The translations under genes and the position numbers were made by a program. From JAYKGU01 sp035285585 (GTDB lineage: Bacteria; Cyanobacteriota; Cyanobacteriia; CAKZMO01), in NCBI GenBank assembly GCA_035285585.1, contig JAYKGU010000250.1, forward strand, positions 4,664-68,663: a stretch of DNA of 64,000 nucleotides, given 5' to 3'. Numbering within the stretch: the stretch's first letter is position 1; every line of letters begins with the position of its first letter. A model generated the notes under the pieces. It worked only from the letters and a program-made list of their open reading frames with translations, was not told where the DNA came from and made no database searches. Of this stretch, positions 24,967-32,968 are shown one piece after another.

Positions 24967-25935
24967 TTACTCAGCCCCATCAGCGGGTTCAGGCGTGGCG
25001 GCCTCTTCCCCCTCCACGGCTCCTTCTCCATCCGTGGCTTGCTCACCCTCTACGTCGTCGAACTCCAGCCCCAAGCCAGATTCTGCTTCAGAGTCAGCAG
25101 CCTCGGGAAGGGCGTCGGCGTCGGCGTCGGCTGGCGCTCCGGCGGCGAGACGGTTAATTTCGTCTCGGTAGTTGGTGGGAGCCAGGGCCGCCGCACTGGT
25201 AAACAGCGGCTCAGCCTCATCGTCTCGGCCCTGGGCCTGAAGAACCAGCGCTTTACTGAGGATGGGGCGATAGTCGTCTGGGTTGGTGCCAATTGCTTCG
25301 TCATAAATGGCGATCGCCTCATCATCCCGCCCCTGCTCCACATACACCTGACCCAGCAGGAGCTGTACCGCCGGAATATCCACGCTACCAGGCTGGAGAT
25401 TATTCAACTCATCGGCGTTCTGGAGGGTATCTTGCAGCAGACCAATGGCAGCCTCAGGGCGCGCCTGCTGAAGCATCAGGGAAACCAGCCCCTGTAGAGC
25501 GTTCATATTACCGGGATGGGTGGAGAGCACGCTGCGGTAAGCCTGGGCTGCGCCGTCGCGATCGCCCATTTGCTGCCTGGCCTGCCCCAGCAACACGGTG
25601 TATTCGGTGCGCTCAGGGCGCAGTTCCGCCAGGGTTTCCAGGGGGGCGATCGCCCCTTCCAGATCTTGCAGCAAAATGCGAGACTGCAGCAGGCCAATTA
25701 GGGCCGTTTCGTTGTCGGGTTCCCGCTCCAGCACCAGCTCATACCCCCGCGCCTGGGCCTCCAGATCAGCAGTGGAAGGGGAGTTGGCCGATGGAGCAGG
25801 GGTGTCCTGGCTCGCGTTGGACTGCTGCTCCTGGAAGAAGGTGGTGAAGGGCAGGGCGATGGCAATTCCCGCAAAGGAAATCACGGCGATCGCCAGAACG
25901 ATGTTAATAAACCAGCGCTTGCGTTTGTCGAACAC
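24967..25935 (-). CDS. Membrane-anchored tetratricopeptide repeat protein
   Basis: A 322-residue protein. A short cytoplasmic MFDKRKRWF stretch is followed by a single N-terminal helix (INIVLAIAVISFAGIAIALPF). Tandem TPR motifs follow from about residue 58 to 265: GYELVLEREPDNETALIGL, PLETLAELRPERTEYTVLLG, AYRSVLSTHPGNMNALQG, AIYDEAIGTNPDDYRPIL. An acidic Ala/Glu-rich tail ends the protein. It probably scaffolds a membrane complex. It precedes tatC on the same strand. Which cyanobacterial TPR protein it corresponds to cannot be decided. Confidence 0.85.
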   Translation of the reverse strand: MFDKRKRWFINIVLAIAVISFAGIAIALPFTTFFQEQQSNASQDTPAPSANSPSTADLEAQARGYELVLEREPDNETALIGLLQSRILLQDLEGAIAPLETLAELRPERTEYTVLLGQARQQMGDRDGAAQAYRSVLSTHPGNMNALQGLVSLMLQQARPEAAIGLLQDTLQNADELNNLQPGSVDIPAVQLLLGQVYVEQGRDDEAIAIYDEAIGTNPDDYRPILSKALVLQAQGRDDEAEPLFTSAAALAPTNYRDEINRLAAGAPADADADALPEAADSEAESGLGLEFDDVEGEQATDGEGAVEGEEAATPEPADGAE

Positions 25936-26425
25936 GCGATAGACCCAAATTCAACTGAGATTTCTACCGACATTATTAACTAGAACCCGGCAATTCTGCC
26001 GATCTGCGCTGGGAATTACCTTCAAAACGTTAAAGACTGTTGCAGTCCTTTCTCTCTCAGTGTTAACACCGTTGAAAGTACTTAAAGACTTCCTGTCAAT
26101 GTCCTTACCTTTACTTCCAAGTTCAATGGAATTTCATACGAAAAGAACCTGAGACGGCTATTTCTACGTGTATAAACGATAGAAAGGATAGGTTAAGAAA
26201 ATTGGGATGAAAGCAATGGGCACACTATGATGGGGCGCTGAACCCTGGCGCTGCGTAATGTAAATGCTAACCTAGTGTGTATCCTGGTCTAGAGCGAGTG
26301 GTGGGGAGACCAATTGTCCACCAGTGAGGAGAGCAAATCGGTTTCTCTGATCGCGGCGGTCGGGGCATTCCCGATCTAGCTTCATCCTCCAACACTCCTG
26401 GCGCTTGGGACAATTGAATCCCGAG
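25936..26425. other. Divergent promoter region
   Basis: About 490 bp between the minus-strand TPR gene and a plus-strand gene. It is AT-richer than its surroundings. A weak inverted repeat (TGGTGG and CCACCA near 26300-26325) lies before the plus-strand gene. I cannot place a promoter with confidence. Confidence 0.4.
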
Positions 26426-28039
26426 ATGGTGACTTCAGCGGAAACTCAGATGGATCAGAATTCAGATTTGATGGTTCAGAACTCAGATTCAACGGTTAAC
26501 ATGGTCTCTTCTACCCCGTCCGGTACTTCAGGTACGCCCTCTCCGATTGCCTCCCCGCCTACCGAAGAGGCATCGCCTGATCAAACCTGTCAGCGTGCAT
26601 CCAGTGACGAAGCTGTGAACTCCCGCCAGCTTCCCATCCCCCCCGCCAGTGAGCCGATGCAGTATCGCGCCATCGGCCTAATTCGCGGCAGCTATGTGCC
26701 CTCGGAAGAGCAGTTTACCCGGGGCCTCCTCATGACCGAAGACCAAGTGCCAATTGATGCGGTACTACTGGGCCGGGTTATGAGCCTCGTCAAGAAGCAC
26801 GTTGATCTGGAAGCGCCCCATCTTTGGGTGGTTTATCCTCGCACCCGCAATAATGACGATAATCTCCATGCTCAAATTGTGGGAATTTGGGAACCTGAGA
26901 GCCTCAACCGCGACTTAAACGACCTCGACCACGACGCCGATAGCGACCTGGACGACGAAGATGACGAAGACGACGAAGATTTAGAGGATTTGGCAGACGA
27001 CCTGGACGGCGACGATCTGGACAGCGATGATCTGCACGATATAGACGATACAGACGATACAGACGATACAGACGACACGGATAATACGGACGATCTAGAT
27101 GTCGAATCACTGACAACAGACGTCCCATCCGAGGCTGGGCCAGTTGCCGAGGTGCACCTGGATACAATGCCGGAACCCCCGTCTGCCGATAGCAGTGATG
27201 AGACGGCTGATGATGAAACCGCCGAGGCTGAGGCAGCCGAAGCTAATGTCCTTGAGGACAAGGTAACTGGGGATGCAGTAGCCGAGGATGAAATAACTGG
27301 GGATGAGCCTGAGGCTAAATCGAAGCGATCGCCCACTGTCGGAGCGCCCCAGAGCCTGACTCGCTCGGTAACCGAGCGCCCTGCTCCCGACTCAGCTTCC
27401 GCTGGGACAGAAGCCGCTACCACCCCGGTAAAGCCTGCTCCTCCAGCCAGCGGTGAGTCTGCTGCTACCAATGGAACCGCTCTACAAACGGCAGCCAAAC
27501 CGGATACCTCGCCTGAACCCGCTTCTCCATCATTTTTGACTGGCTCTGCCCCCGCTTCGACCGAACTTCGGGATGGCTATTTCTCCATTCGGGGTGAAGT
27601 CGTCAAGCAAGATCCAGAAACCAAAGAAGTCATTGTTAAAATTCGACAGGCTCCCAAAAAAGGGGCGAAAAAGCAGGGACGTGCCTTTAACCTGAAGCTG
27701 GAGGGCAGCCTTGAAGGTCGGGCGGTTGGCTACTTTTGGGATTTGCAAGTGCAGCGGGAAGGCAGTGCCCTGGTGGTACAAGACAGCACCATGATCGGCC
27801 TGGTGCCGCCGAAGAAGCGCCGCAAAGGTGGCCCTCCGGGTAAGAAACCCTGGAAAGCAGGGCCGGGGCAGAAGCCACGACGCTGGGAAGGGCAGCAGCA
27901 GCGACGCAAACCGGGCGATCGCCCCCCCCAATCTGACCGCACCGCTCCTACCGCCGATCGGCCTGCCGCTTCCTCGACCCGACGGACGCCCCAAAAGCCG
28001 GTGAAGCGCCCTGGGAATAGCCGTTCGAGCGAATCCTAA
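26426..28039 (+). CDS. Conserved cyanobacterial protein with large acidic insertion and basic tail
   Basis: A 537-residue protein without signal peptide. A conserved N-terminal domain (MQYRAIGLIRGSYVPSEEQFTRG, VLLGRVMSLVKKHVDLE, HLWVVYPRT) and a second conserved domain (RDGYFSIRGEVVKQD, VIVKIRQAPKK, YFWDLQVQREGSALVV) look like two halves of one unit. Between them lie about 220 residues dominated by Asp/Glu, with a DDTDDT run encoded by a 9-bp tandem repeat. The C-terminal 90 residues are very basic (KKRRKGGPPGKKPWK). This suggests a nucleic-acid-associated protein; the biochemical role is unknown. The start is ATG 26426 rather than TTG 26405. Confidence 0.75.
   Translation: MVTSAETQMDQNSDLMVQNSDSTVNMVSSTPSGTSGTPSPIASPPTEEASPDQTCQRASSDEAVNSRQLPIPPASEPMQYRAIGLIRGSYVPSEEQFTRGLLMTEDQVPIDAVLLGRVMSLVKKHVDLEAPHLWVVYPRTRNNDDNLHAQIVGIWEPESLNRDLNDLDHDADSDLDDEDDEDDEDLEDLADDLDGDDLDSDDLHDIDDTDDTDDTDDTDNTDDLDVESLTTDVPSEAGPVAEVHLDTMPEPPSADSSDETADDETAEAEAAEANVLEDKVTGDAVAEDEITGDEPEAKSKRSPTVGAPQSLTRSVTERPAPDSASAGTEAATTPVKPAPPASGESAATNGTALQTAAKPDTSPEPASPSFLTGSAPASTELRDGYFSIRGEVVKQDPETKEVIVKIRQAPKKGAKKQGRAFNLKLEGSLEGRAVGYFWDLQVQREGSALVVQDSTMIGLVPPKKRRKGGPPGKKPWKAGPGQKPRRWEGQQQRRKPGDRPPQSDRTAPTADRPAASSTRRTPQKPVKRPGNSRSSES
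27041..27093 (+). repeat. 9-bp tandem repeat inside the acidic coding region
   Basis: About five to six near-identical units of GATACAGAC encode the Asp-Asp-Thr repeats of the surrounding gene. The repeat stays in frame, so changes in unit number alter only the length of the acidic insert. Confidence 0.85.
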
Positions 28040-28108
28040 GGATTGGGAGGAGGGTTTGGGGTGAGGGCGAAATGGCCAGGACTAAGGTAAACGGCCCCAT
28101 AGTTGACC

Positions 28109-29311
28109 TTAGAGTAAATTGACCTGGGACCCCCACTGATCCTGAGCCAAAAAAGAGCGATCCATAGGGATTGGGGCGACGGGGGATGTAAGCAGAAAGC
28201 GTTTGCCTTCAATCCACTGCTTGAGTTCCAGCGCTACCTGGCGCGATCGCGAAATGCTGGCCAGGGGAGCCGTCCGCACCGTTCTTCCGTCAATGGTGAT
28301 GCGCCCAGACTTGAGCTGGGCATAGCTCACTAGCCCAAAGGTGGGGCGCACCCGCCGGGGGATAGAGAAGTCTACCACTGGTGCGACCACGTCTTCGTCG
28401 CGCACTGTGCAGCGCTGCAGCACCTCCTCATTGAGCATGGGAAGCGCTACTCCTACCCCCAGCATGATGGAGGGGCCATATCCCTTGAAGTAGCAGCCCT
28501 TCACCCAGTGGGGCGACATTTGCTTGGCGTCGCCGATTAGGGAAAGGGTTGCCGCTGGGCCAATAGGTGTGCGGTTGGGGAGGCGCTTTTGCAGGGGAAA
28601 ATGCTGGGTGCCCTCCCAGACCACGTACCCTATTCCTCCCCCTAAAAAGATTCGGGTGCCGACGCCGATGAGCTGGAGTTCCGGGTCGTTCCACAGGGGA
28701 GAAATGGCCCCCGGATTGGAGTAGACGGCATTGCCGAGGCGTGGCTGGAGTGGCCCCAGGTAGGTGTGCAGGAGGCGATCGCCCCCATTCACCCCGACGA
28801 TAAAATTCTGGTAAAGATTACGGGGATTCAGCAGATAGAACTGGTTGATGGTGTCGCGGGTAATGGTGGTTTCAAAGGATGACCGGGGATAGCAGTCGGT
28901 CACCTGGCCGGTTGCCCGAAGCTGCACCGCCTTGCCCGCAATCAGGTCGGCAATGACGTGGCCACCGCCCCGCTCCCGGCTTTCCTCGCTGTCCATCCCA
29001 TCTCCTAAGCTGGCATAGCCCGCCGTCTGGGTCGCCCCCAGGTACAGATCCACCGCCCCAAACCCTGCATAGGCAAGCACGCCATCTAGCCAGCACTGGC
29101 GAATTTTGATCGGCGGATCGGTATGGCCCAGGTTGAGGATGGCTCCTGATGACTCCATCGGCTCAAAGGTGCCCGCCGTTACCACGTCCACTTGCTGCGC
29201 CAGCACCGCCGGGGATGCTTCCAGGGCACGGGCTTTCAGCTCTTCAATTGTCCAGACGATCGCCCGACCCTGCTGAATTTTATCGTTAATTTCCTCAATG
29301 GTTTGCATCAC
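28109..29311 (-). CDS. DUF39 homocysteine-biosynthesis protein (L-aspartate semialdehyde sulfurtransferase family)
   Basis: A 400-residue protein of the HcyBio/DUF39 family, whose methanogen member makes homocysteine from aspartate semialdehyde and sulfide. Visible motifs: TIEEINDKIQQGRAIVWT, the Gly-rich VTAGTFEPMESSGAILNLGH, the Cys in IKIRQCWLDGVLAY, GGHVIADLIAG, IFLGGGIGYVVWEGTQH and DVVAPVVDFSIPRR. It is soluble, without the CBS or ferredoxin-like domains some homologues carry. It overlaps by 4 bp (ATGA) the small membrane protein upstream, so the two are probably translationally coupled. The start ATG is 29309-29311. Confidence 0.85.
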   Translation of the reverse strand: MMQTIEEINDKIQQGRAIVWTIEELKARALEASPAVLAQQVDVVTAGTFEPMESSGAILNLGHTDPPIKIRQCWLDGVLAYAGFGAVDLYLGATQTAGYASLGDGMDSEESRERGGGHVIADLIAGKAVQLRATGQVTDCYPRSSFETTITRDTINQFYLLNPRNLYQNFIVGVNGGDRLLHTYLGPLQPRLGNAVYSNPGAISPLWNDPELQLIGVGTRIFLGGGIGYVVWEGTQHFPLQKRLPNRTPIGPAATLSLIGDAKQMSPHWVKGCYFKGYGPSIMLGVGVALPMLNEEVLQRCTVRDEDVVAPVVDFSIPRRVRPTFGLVSYAQLKSGRITIDGRTVRTAPLASISRSRQVALELKQWIEGKRFLLTSPVAPIPMDRSFLAQDQWGSQVNLL

Positions 29312-29514
29312 TTCTGACGCTGGACAGTAAATGGATTTCGCCAGAGCCGCCCCATGAGCAGGGCTGCCATCAGAATGGTAGGAAGCAGCACCATCACCAG
29401 GGCGATCGCAGGCGTCATAGGCACCGCCAATCGGGGGGCAACAAATTTAATGCCAACGGCCAGGGCGGCAGACAGTAGAAACACTTTGGCTACAAAGGAT
29501 ATCGCACTGCTCAT
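29308..29514 (-). CDS. Small two-helix membrane protein coupled to the DUF39 gene
   Basis: A 68-residue protein with two hydrophobic helices (SFVAKVFLLSAALAVGIKF and IALVMVLLPTILMAALLMG) and a basic tail WRNPFTVQRQK. The ATG at 29512-29514 (MSSAISFVAKV) is preferred to the longer frame from 29598, whose extra residues overlap the terminator hairpin. Its stop overlaps the DUF39 start in an ATGA junction. Family not recognised. A role tied to the DUF39 enzyme is inference from the overlap. Confidence 0.65.
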   Translation of the reverse strand: MSSAISFVAKVFLLSAALAVGIKFVAPRLAVPMTPAIALVMVLLPTILMAALLMGRLWRNPFTVQRQK

Positions 29515-29565
29515 GGAATCAGGAACACTCCGTAGCAACAGCAGAGGGGCCTCGCTTGCGGCCCA

Positions 29566-29591
29566 CAAAAAAGCACTCCGTAATGGAGTGC
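29566..29591 (-). terminator. Intrinsic terminator of the DUF4278 gene
   Basis: On the minus strand the stem GCACTCC/GGAGTGC (29591-29585 with 29579-29573, loop ATTAC) is followed by six T. It lies between the small DUF4278 gene and the membrane protein gene, separating their transcripts. Confidence 0.85.
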
Positions 29592-29652
29592 CTACCATGA
29601 GAAGAGCCTAGCCTGAATCGCGAAGAAAGGAAAAGGCTTTAGAGATGCCTAA

Positions 29653-29826
29653 TTAACGAACCCACGCCCCACGGTACTTGAGGTGAGCGTCAGAACGCTT
29701 CGCAGTGGTTACGGGCTGACGAATTTTCCAGGTTGCTCCCCGGTAGTGACCGGTGATATTGCTTTCGGGTGCATCAACCACTTCTGGAGCGGGATTGTAC
29801 ACAACGCCACGATAATGAAGTGCCAT
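29653..29826 (-). CDS. DUF4278 small protein with YRG motifs
   Basis: A 57-residue protein beginning MALHYRGVVYNPAP. It carries three YRG motifs (LHYRGVVY, GHYRGATWK, LKYRGAWVR), the hallmark of the DUF4278 family confined to cyanobacteria. There is no membrane segment or signal. The gene stands alone, with a clear terminator 60 bp downstream. Function unknown. Confidence 0.85.
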   Translation of the reverse strand: MALHYRGVVYNPAPEVVDAPESNITGHYRGATWKIRQPVTTAKRSDAHLKYRGAWVR

Positions 29827-30190
29827 AATTTTCGCCTCTTTTTAGTCTGTAGATGGGTAGTAGCGGTTTTAGACTCGTGCTGGTTAGAGCAGAGGCGCGT
29901 TCCTTCGGGAGGTTTCCCTACTTCCGTCTCCAACTTAAAGTCCACCAACCTGACATTTCCTTAAGGAAATATTTAATTGAGGAGATTTGGAGATGAACGA
30001 TTTCTTTATTTCTGTATTCATTGTTACAGAATTTTGTTCGAACTGTCAAGGGGAGGCGAATTGTTTTTGGGGTCAATCAGGAAAATTGCGGTTAAGTTTT
30101 GTTGCGGTTGGGGCGATCGCCAGGGCTTGCCAATTTTTGCTTGATAATATATATGTACTATTACGCCTTTTCCTTGGAGTCTTTTGCCCT

Positions 30191-30481
30191 ATGTTTGCCG
30201 CCGAATCCCTACCTGGAGAAACCTTGCCCGCTGAATCCTTTCCTGCCGGATCCTTTTCCGTTGAAACCATTGATGGCTGCCGTTTGGGCCGGATTCGGGT
30301 TCCCTGCAGCCAGGTGGCTGACTGGCTCAATTTCCTGGTAGCTCCCCAATATCAGGCCGCTTTTGTCTTTGCCGAGCAGTGTCGAGAAACTATCGACCTC
30401 TACTTTGAAGCGGCTGAAGGCGTTTATTTCTATCTAGAGGCACGCCTCAACCAGGCATCATCTCCCTGGTTTGCTCGCTAG
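30191..30481 (+). CDS. Hypothetical protein, unknown function
   Basis: A 96-residue frame starting MFAAESLPGETLPAE. A short N-terminal run of three-fold related segments (ESLPGET, ESFPAGS) precedes a globular part: VETIDGCRLGRIRVPC, WLNFLVAPQYQAAFVFAEQC, GVYFYLEARLN. The frame is open to 29987, but the extension is AT-rich, non-protein-like and overlaps the promoter region of the divergent DUF4278 gene. No family recognised. Confidence 0.5.
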   Translation: MFAAESLPGETLPAESFPAGSFSVETIDGCRLGRIRVPCSQVADWLNFLVAPQYQAAFVFAEQCRETIDLYFEAAEGVYFYLEARLNQASSPWFAR

Positions 30482-30632
30482 CGATTTTCTCCGCAACAGG
30501 TTTAACTGCAGTGCGCGATACATCTTTTTACCCTGCTGCCCCCTTACAGTTGAGGAAAGTCATGGTCTGCTAACATCGCACGGCTGAAACCTCAGCCAAT
30601 TTCTGGGTCGACAGACCCGGCAAAGAGCCTAT

Positions 30633-31688
30633 ATGCACGAATCTTTTCAGCGATTTGTCACCGGGGGCGTATTTTTCACGCTGACCATCGTAGTTGCGGT
30701 AATCGGCTACTCCCTCCTTGGCTGGGATTTGCTGGATGCCTTCTACATGGTCATCATTACCATCTTTGGGGTGGGCTATGGGGAAGTGCGGCCATTGGAT
30801 ACCCCTGGCGAACGCATTTTTACCATCCTGGTCATTTTCGCAGGGTTTATTTCAGTTGCTTACATTGTGGGAGGGGTGGTGCAGATGATGATGGAAGGGG
30901 AAATTAACCGCGCCCTGGACAACCACCGCAAGCTTCAGGGCATTGAGAAAATGCAGAACCATGTGGTCGTCTGCGGCTTTGGGCGTATCGGGCAAATTCT
31001 GGCACGGGAACTGCAAACCCACTCCCGCCCCTTTGTGGTCATTGACCACGATCCGGAGCGCATCGTCAAAGCCGAGGAACTGGGCTACTCTGCCTATGCT
31101 GGCAATGCTGCCGATGAAGACGTACTTCAGTTTGTTGGGATTCAGCGGGCCAAAACCCTGGCAACCGTACTGCCCGACGATGCCACCAACGTCTTCATTA
31201 CGCTGACGGCACGGGAGCTGAATCCCGACCTGGTAATCGTGGCGCGGGGAGAGCTACCCGCCACCGAAAAGAAACTGCGGCTAGCGGGGGCTAATCACGT
31301 AGTCCTGCCTGCCTCCATCAGCGCCCAGCGGATCACCAATTTGATCACCCGGCCCACTGCCATTGACTTTTTGGACGAAAGCAACGAGCGCACCCATCTG
31401 GACGACCTGCTCGCCCACATTGACCTGCAAATCGACGAGCTAACCATTCCTTCAGATTCGCCCCTGGTCGGCAGCACGCTAGGGCAGCTAGAAATTCAGG
31501 GATCGCGCAGCTTGATCATCGTTGCCGTACGGCGGGCCGATGGCACCACGCAGATGAGTCCCAACCCGGCCTGTATTTTGAATGGAGAAGATACCTTGAT
31601 CCTGATGGGGCGGCGGGGCGAAATTCCCCAGCTTGCCCGCTACCACCACCTCAAGCGCAATCTTCGCTACCGGGGCGCGCGCACCTGA
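30633..31688 (+). CDS. Two-helix potassium channel with RCK (TrkA-N/TrkA-C) domains
   Basis: A 351-residue channel subunit. TM1 is VFFTLTIVVAVIGYSLL, the pore loop carries the filter TIFGVGYGE, and TM2 is IFTILVIFAGFISVAYIVGG. A cytoplasmic RCK nucleotide-binding domain (NHVVVCGFGRIGQILARELQ, PFVVIDHDPERI) and a C-terminal TrkA-C domain (PLVGSTLGQLEI) follow. The architecture matches prokaryotic ligand-gated K+ channels such as MthK. The filter differs from TVGYGD by Phe-Gly and a final Glu. It stands alone, converging on the isoaspartyl peptidase gene. Confidence 0.92.
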   Translation: MHESFQRFVTGGVFFTLTIVVAVIGYSLLGWDLLDAFYMVIITIFGVGYGEVRPLDTPGERIFTILVIFAGFISVAYIVGGVVQMMMEGEINRALDNHRKLQGIEKMQNHVVVCGFGRIGQILARELQTHSRPFVVIDHDPERIVKAEELGYSAYAGNAADEDVLQFVGIQRAKTLATVLPDDATNVFITLTARELNPDLVIVARGELPATEKKLRLAGANHVVLPASISAQRITNLITRPTAIDFLDESNERTHLDDLLAHIDLQIDELTIPSDSPLVGSTLGQLEIQGSRSLIIVAVRRADGTTQMSPNPACILNGEDTLILMGRRGEIPQLARYHHLKRNLRYRGART

Positions 31689-31710
31689 GGAAGCAGCCGA
31701 TTTAGGAAAT

Positions 31711-32724
31711 TTAGAAATCGGGTGGGATGGCTTGCCCCACCTGGAGGCCAGTGGGCAATTCCAGGGTGTCTCCCCGCTGATCTCCTGAGCGATAGGCCGC
31801 CAGCAGCACATCGCTGGTCTTCCCCCAGGCGATCGCCCCCGTTTGATCAATCCCGATCGCCCCCAAATCACGCTGGTGCTGGTGGGCTTCCTGGAGCGAT
31901 CGCGCAAATGCCTGGTGCAGCGATTGGCCATCGGTTACTCGAATGACAATGCGGGCCGCCAAACACTCGTCGATGATGTCTTCGCCAATGCCTGTACAGC
32001 TTACGGCAGCCTGGGGAGTAGCATAATTGCCTGCTGGCATCGCTGAGTCGCTGACCCGACCAATGCGCTCGAAGCCCTTGCCCCCGGTGGAAGTCCCAGC
32101 AGCTAAGCGACCCTGCCCGTCCAGCACCACGACGCCGATGGTGCCCCGCCCTTTTTCGGATGGAATGGTTTCGGGTTGGGGGATAGCAGAGGGGCGATCG
32201 CCCCCTGTTCCCAGCTCTTGCTCAGCGACCACACCGGCCATCGCCTTGGAAAAATTGCCCTGGCGCTCCTGCAGCCACTCCTGCAGCCGCAGCTCGGTGA
32301 GGGGGTCATAGATTGGATACTGCAGCTCCCGCACCAGTTGGGCGGCTCCCTGGTCAGACAGCACCCGATCGGCAGCCTGCTGAAGCGCCTGGGCCACCTG
32401 GATGGGATTTTTGATGCGGGTGACGTTAATCACGCCGCTAAACCGCTGGGTTGCGCCGCTCATCAGGGCCGCACTCATGCGAATTTGCCCGTCTGACTGA
32501 AGCACGGAGCCGGTTCCGGCATTGAAGCGAGGCTCATCTTCCAGGAGCTGGCAGCCCAGTACCACGGCCTCTTCGGCAGCCATGCCAGCCGCTAAAGGTG
32601 CATAAACCTGATCGAGAATTTTGTAGAGCAATTGGCGGACGGCTTCTACGCCACCTTTCCCTTTAAGCGAACTGCCCGCTCCCCCATGAATGATTAATTT
32701 AGGCTGCACCTGATGCTGTGACAT
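31711..32724 (-). CDS. Isoaspartyl peptidase/L-asparaginase (Ntn hydrolase)
   Basis: A 337-residue plant-type asparaginase precursor. The chain begins with KLIIHGGAGSSLKGK, then ALMSGATQRFSGVINV. The autocleavage site is GRGTIGVVVLDGQG, whose Thr becomes the catalytic N-terminal residue of the beta chain. AAGTSTGGKGFERIGRVSDSA binds substrate. It hydrolyses isoaspartyl dipeptides and asparagine. The linker before the cleavage site is long and contains an HIP1-derived segment. The ATG at 32722-32724 (MSQHQVQPK) is the likely start. Confidence 0.93.
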   Translation of the reverse strand: MSQHQVQPKLIIHGGAGSSLKGKGGVEAVRQLLYKILDQVYAPLAAGMAAEEAVVLGCQLLEDEPRFNAGTGSVLQSDGQIRMSAALMSGATQRFSGVINVTRIKNPIQVAQALQQAADRVLSDQGAAQLVRELQYPIYDPLTELRLQEWLQERQGNFSKAMAGVVAEQELGTGGDRPSAIPQPETIPSEKGRGTIGVVVLDGQGRLAAGTSTGGKGFERIGRVSDSAMPAGNYATPQAAVSCTGIGEDIIDECLAARIVIRVTDGQSLHQAFARSLQEAHQHQRDLGAIGIDQTGAIAWGKTSDVLLAAYRSGDQRGDTLELPTGLQVGQAIPPDF

Positions 32725-32861
32725 ATGAGTAGTTAAGTAGGTCGGCACAATTAAGTTCATGTTCGAAAGCCAGAGGAGCGCCCCGACTTTCTAACATGAA
32801 TTTTTCCAACACCCCCCTATGATGCAATTAATTGCGCTTGAGCGCTTACGAAACGTTTAAG

Positions 32862-32959
32862 GCGATTTCCGGGAAAAATTTTACCCTCAGTTAGGTTGAT
32901 AGGGGCAAATGGCCCTTTACCCGTACGTCGTCGGGTAGGATTATTTCCAGAAATCACCT
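32862..32959 (-). repeat. Dispersed MITE-like repeat, copy 2 of 2 (inverted)
   Basis: Inverted relative to the copy at 23571-23669. Its reverse complement begins AGGTGATTTCTGG and ends TTTTTCCCGGAAATCG, with CTACCCGACGACG and GGCCATTTGCCCC inside. The palindromic core is damaged (GGCCCTTTACCC) compared with the other copy. It lies between the isoaspartyl peptidase and HEAT-protein genes. Confidence 0.8.
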
Positions 32960-32968
32960 GAGTCCTAT

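Noticed and set aside
27041..27093. Short regular repeats considered as CRISPR
   Set aside because: Nine-base in-frame units without spacers; purely a coding tandem repeat.
26872..27498. Serine-rich minus-strand frame
   Set aside because: It is the shadow of the Asp-rich repeat of the plus-strand gene; complementary GAC/GAT codons give Ser/Val runs.
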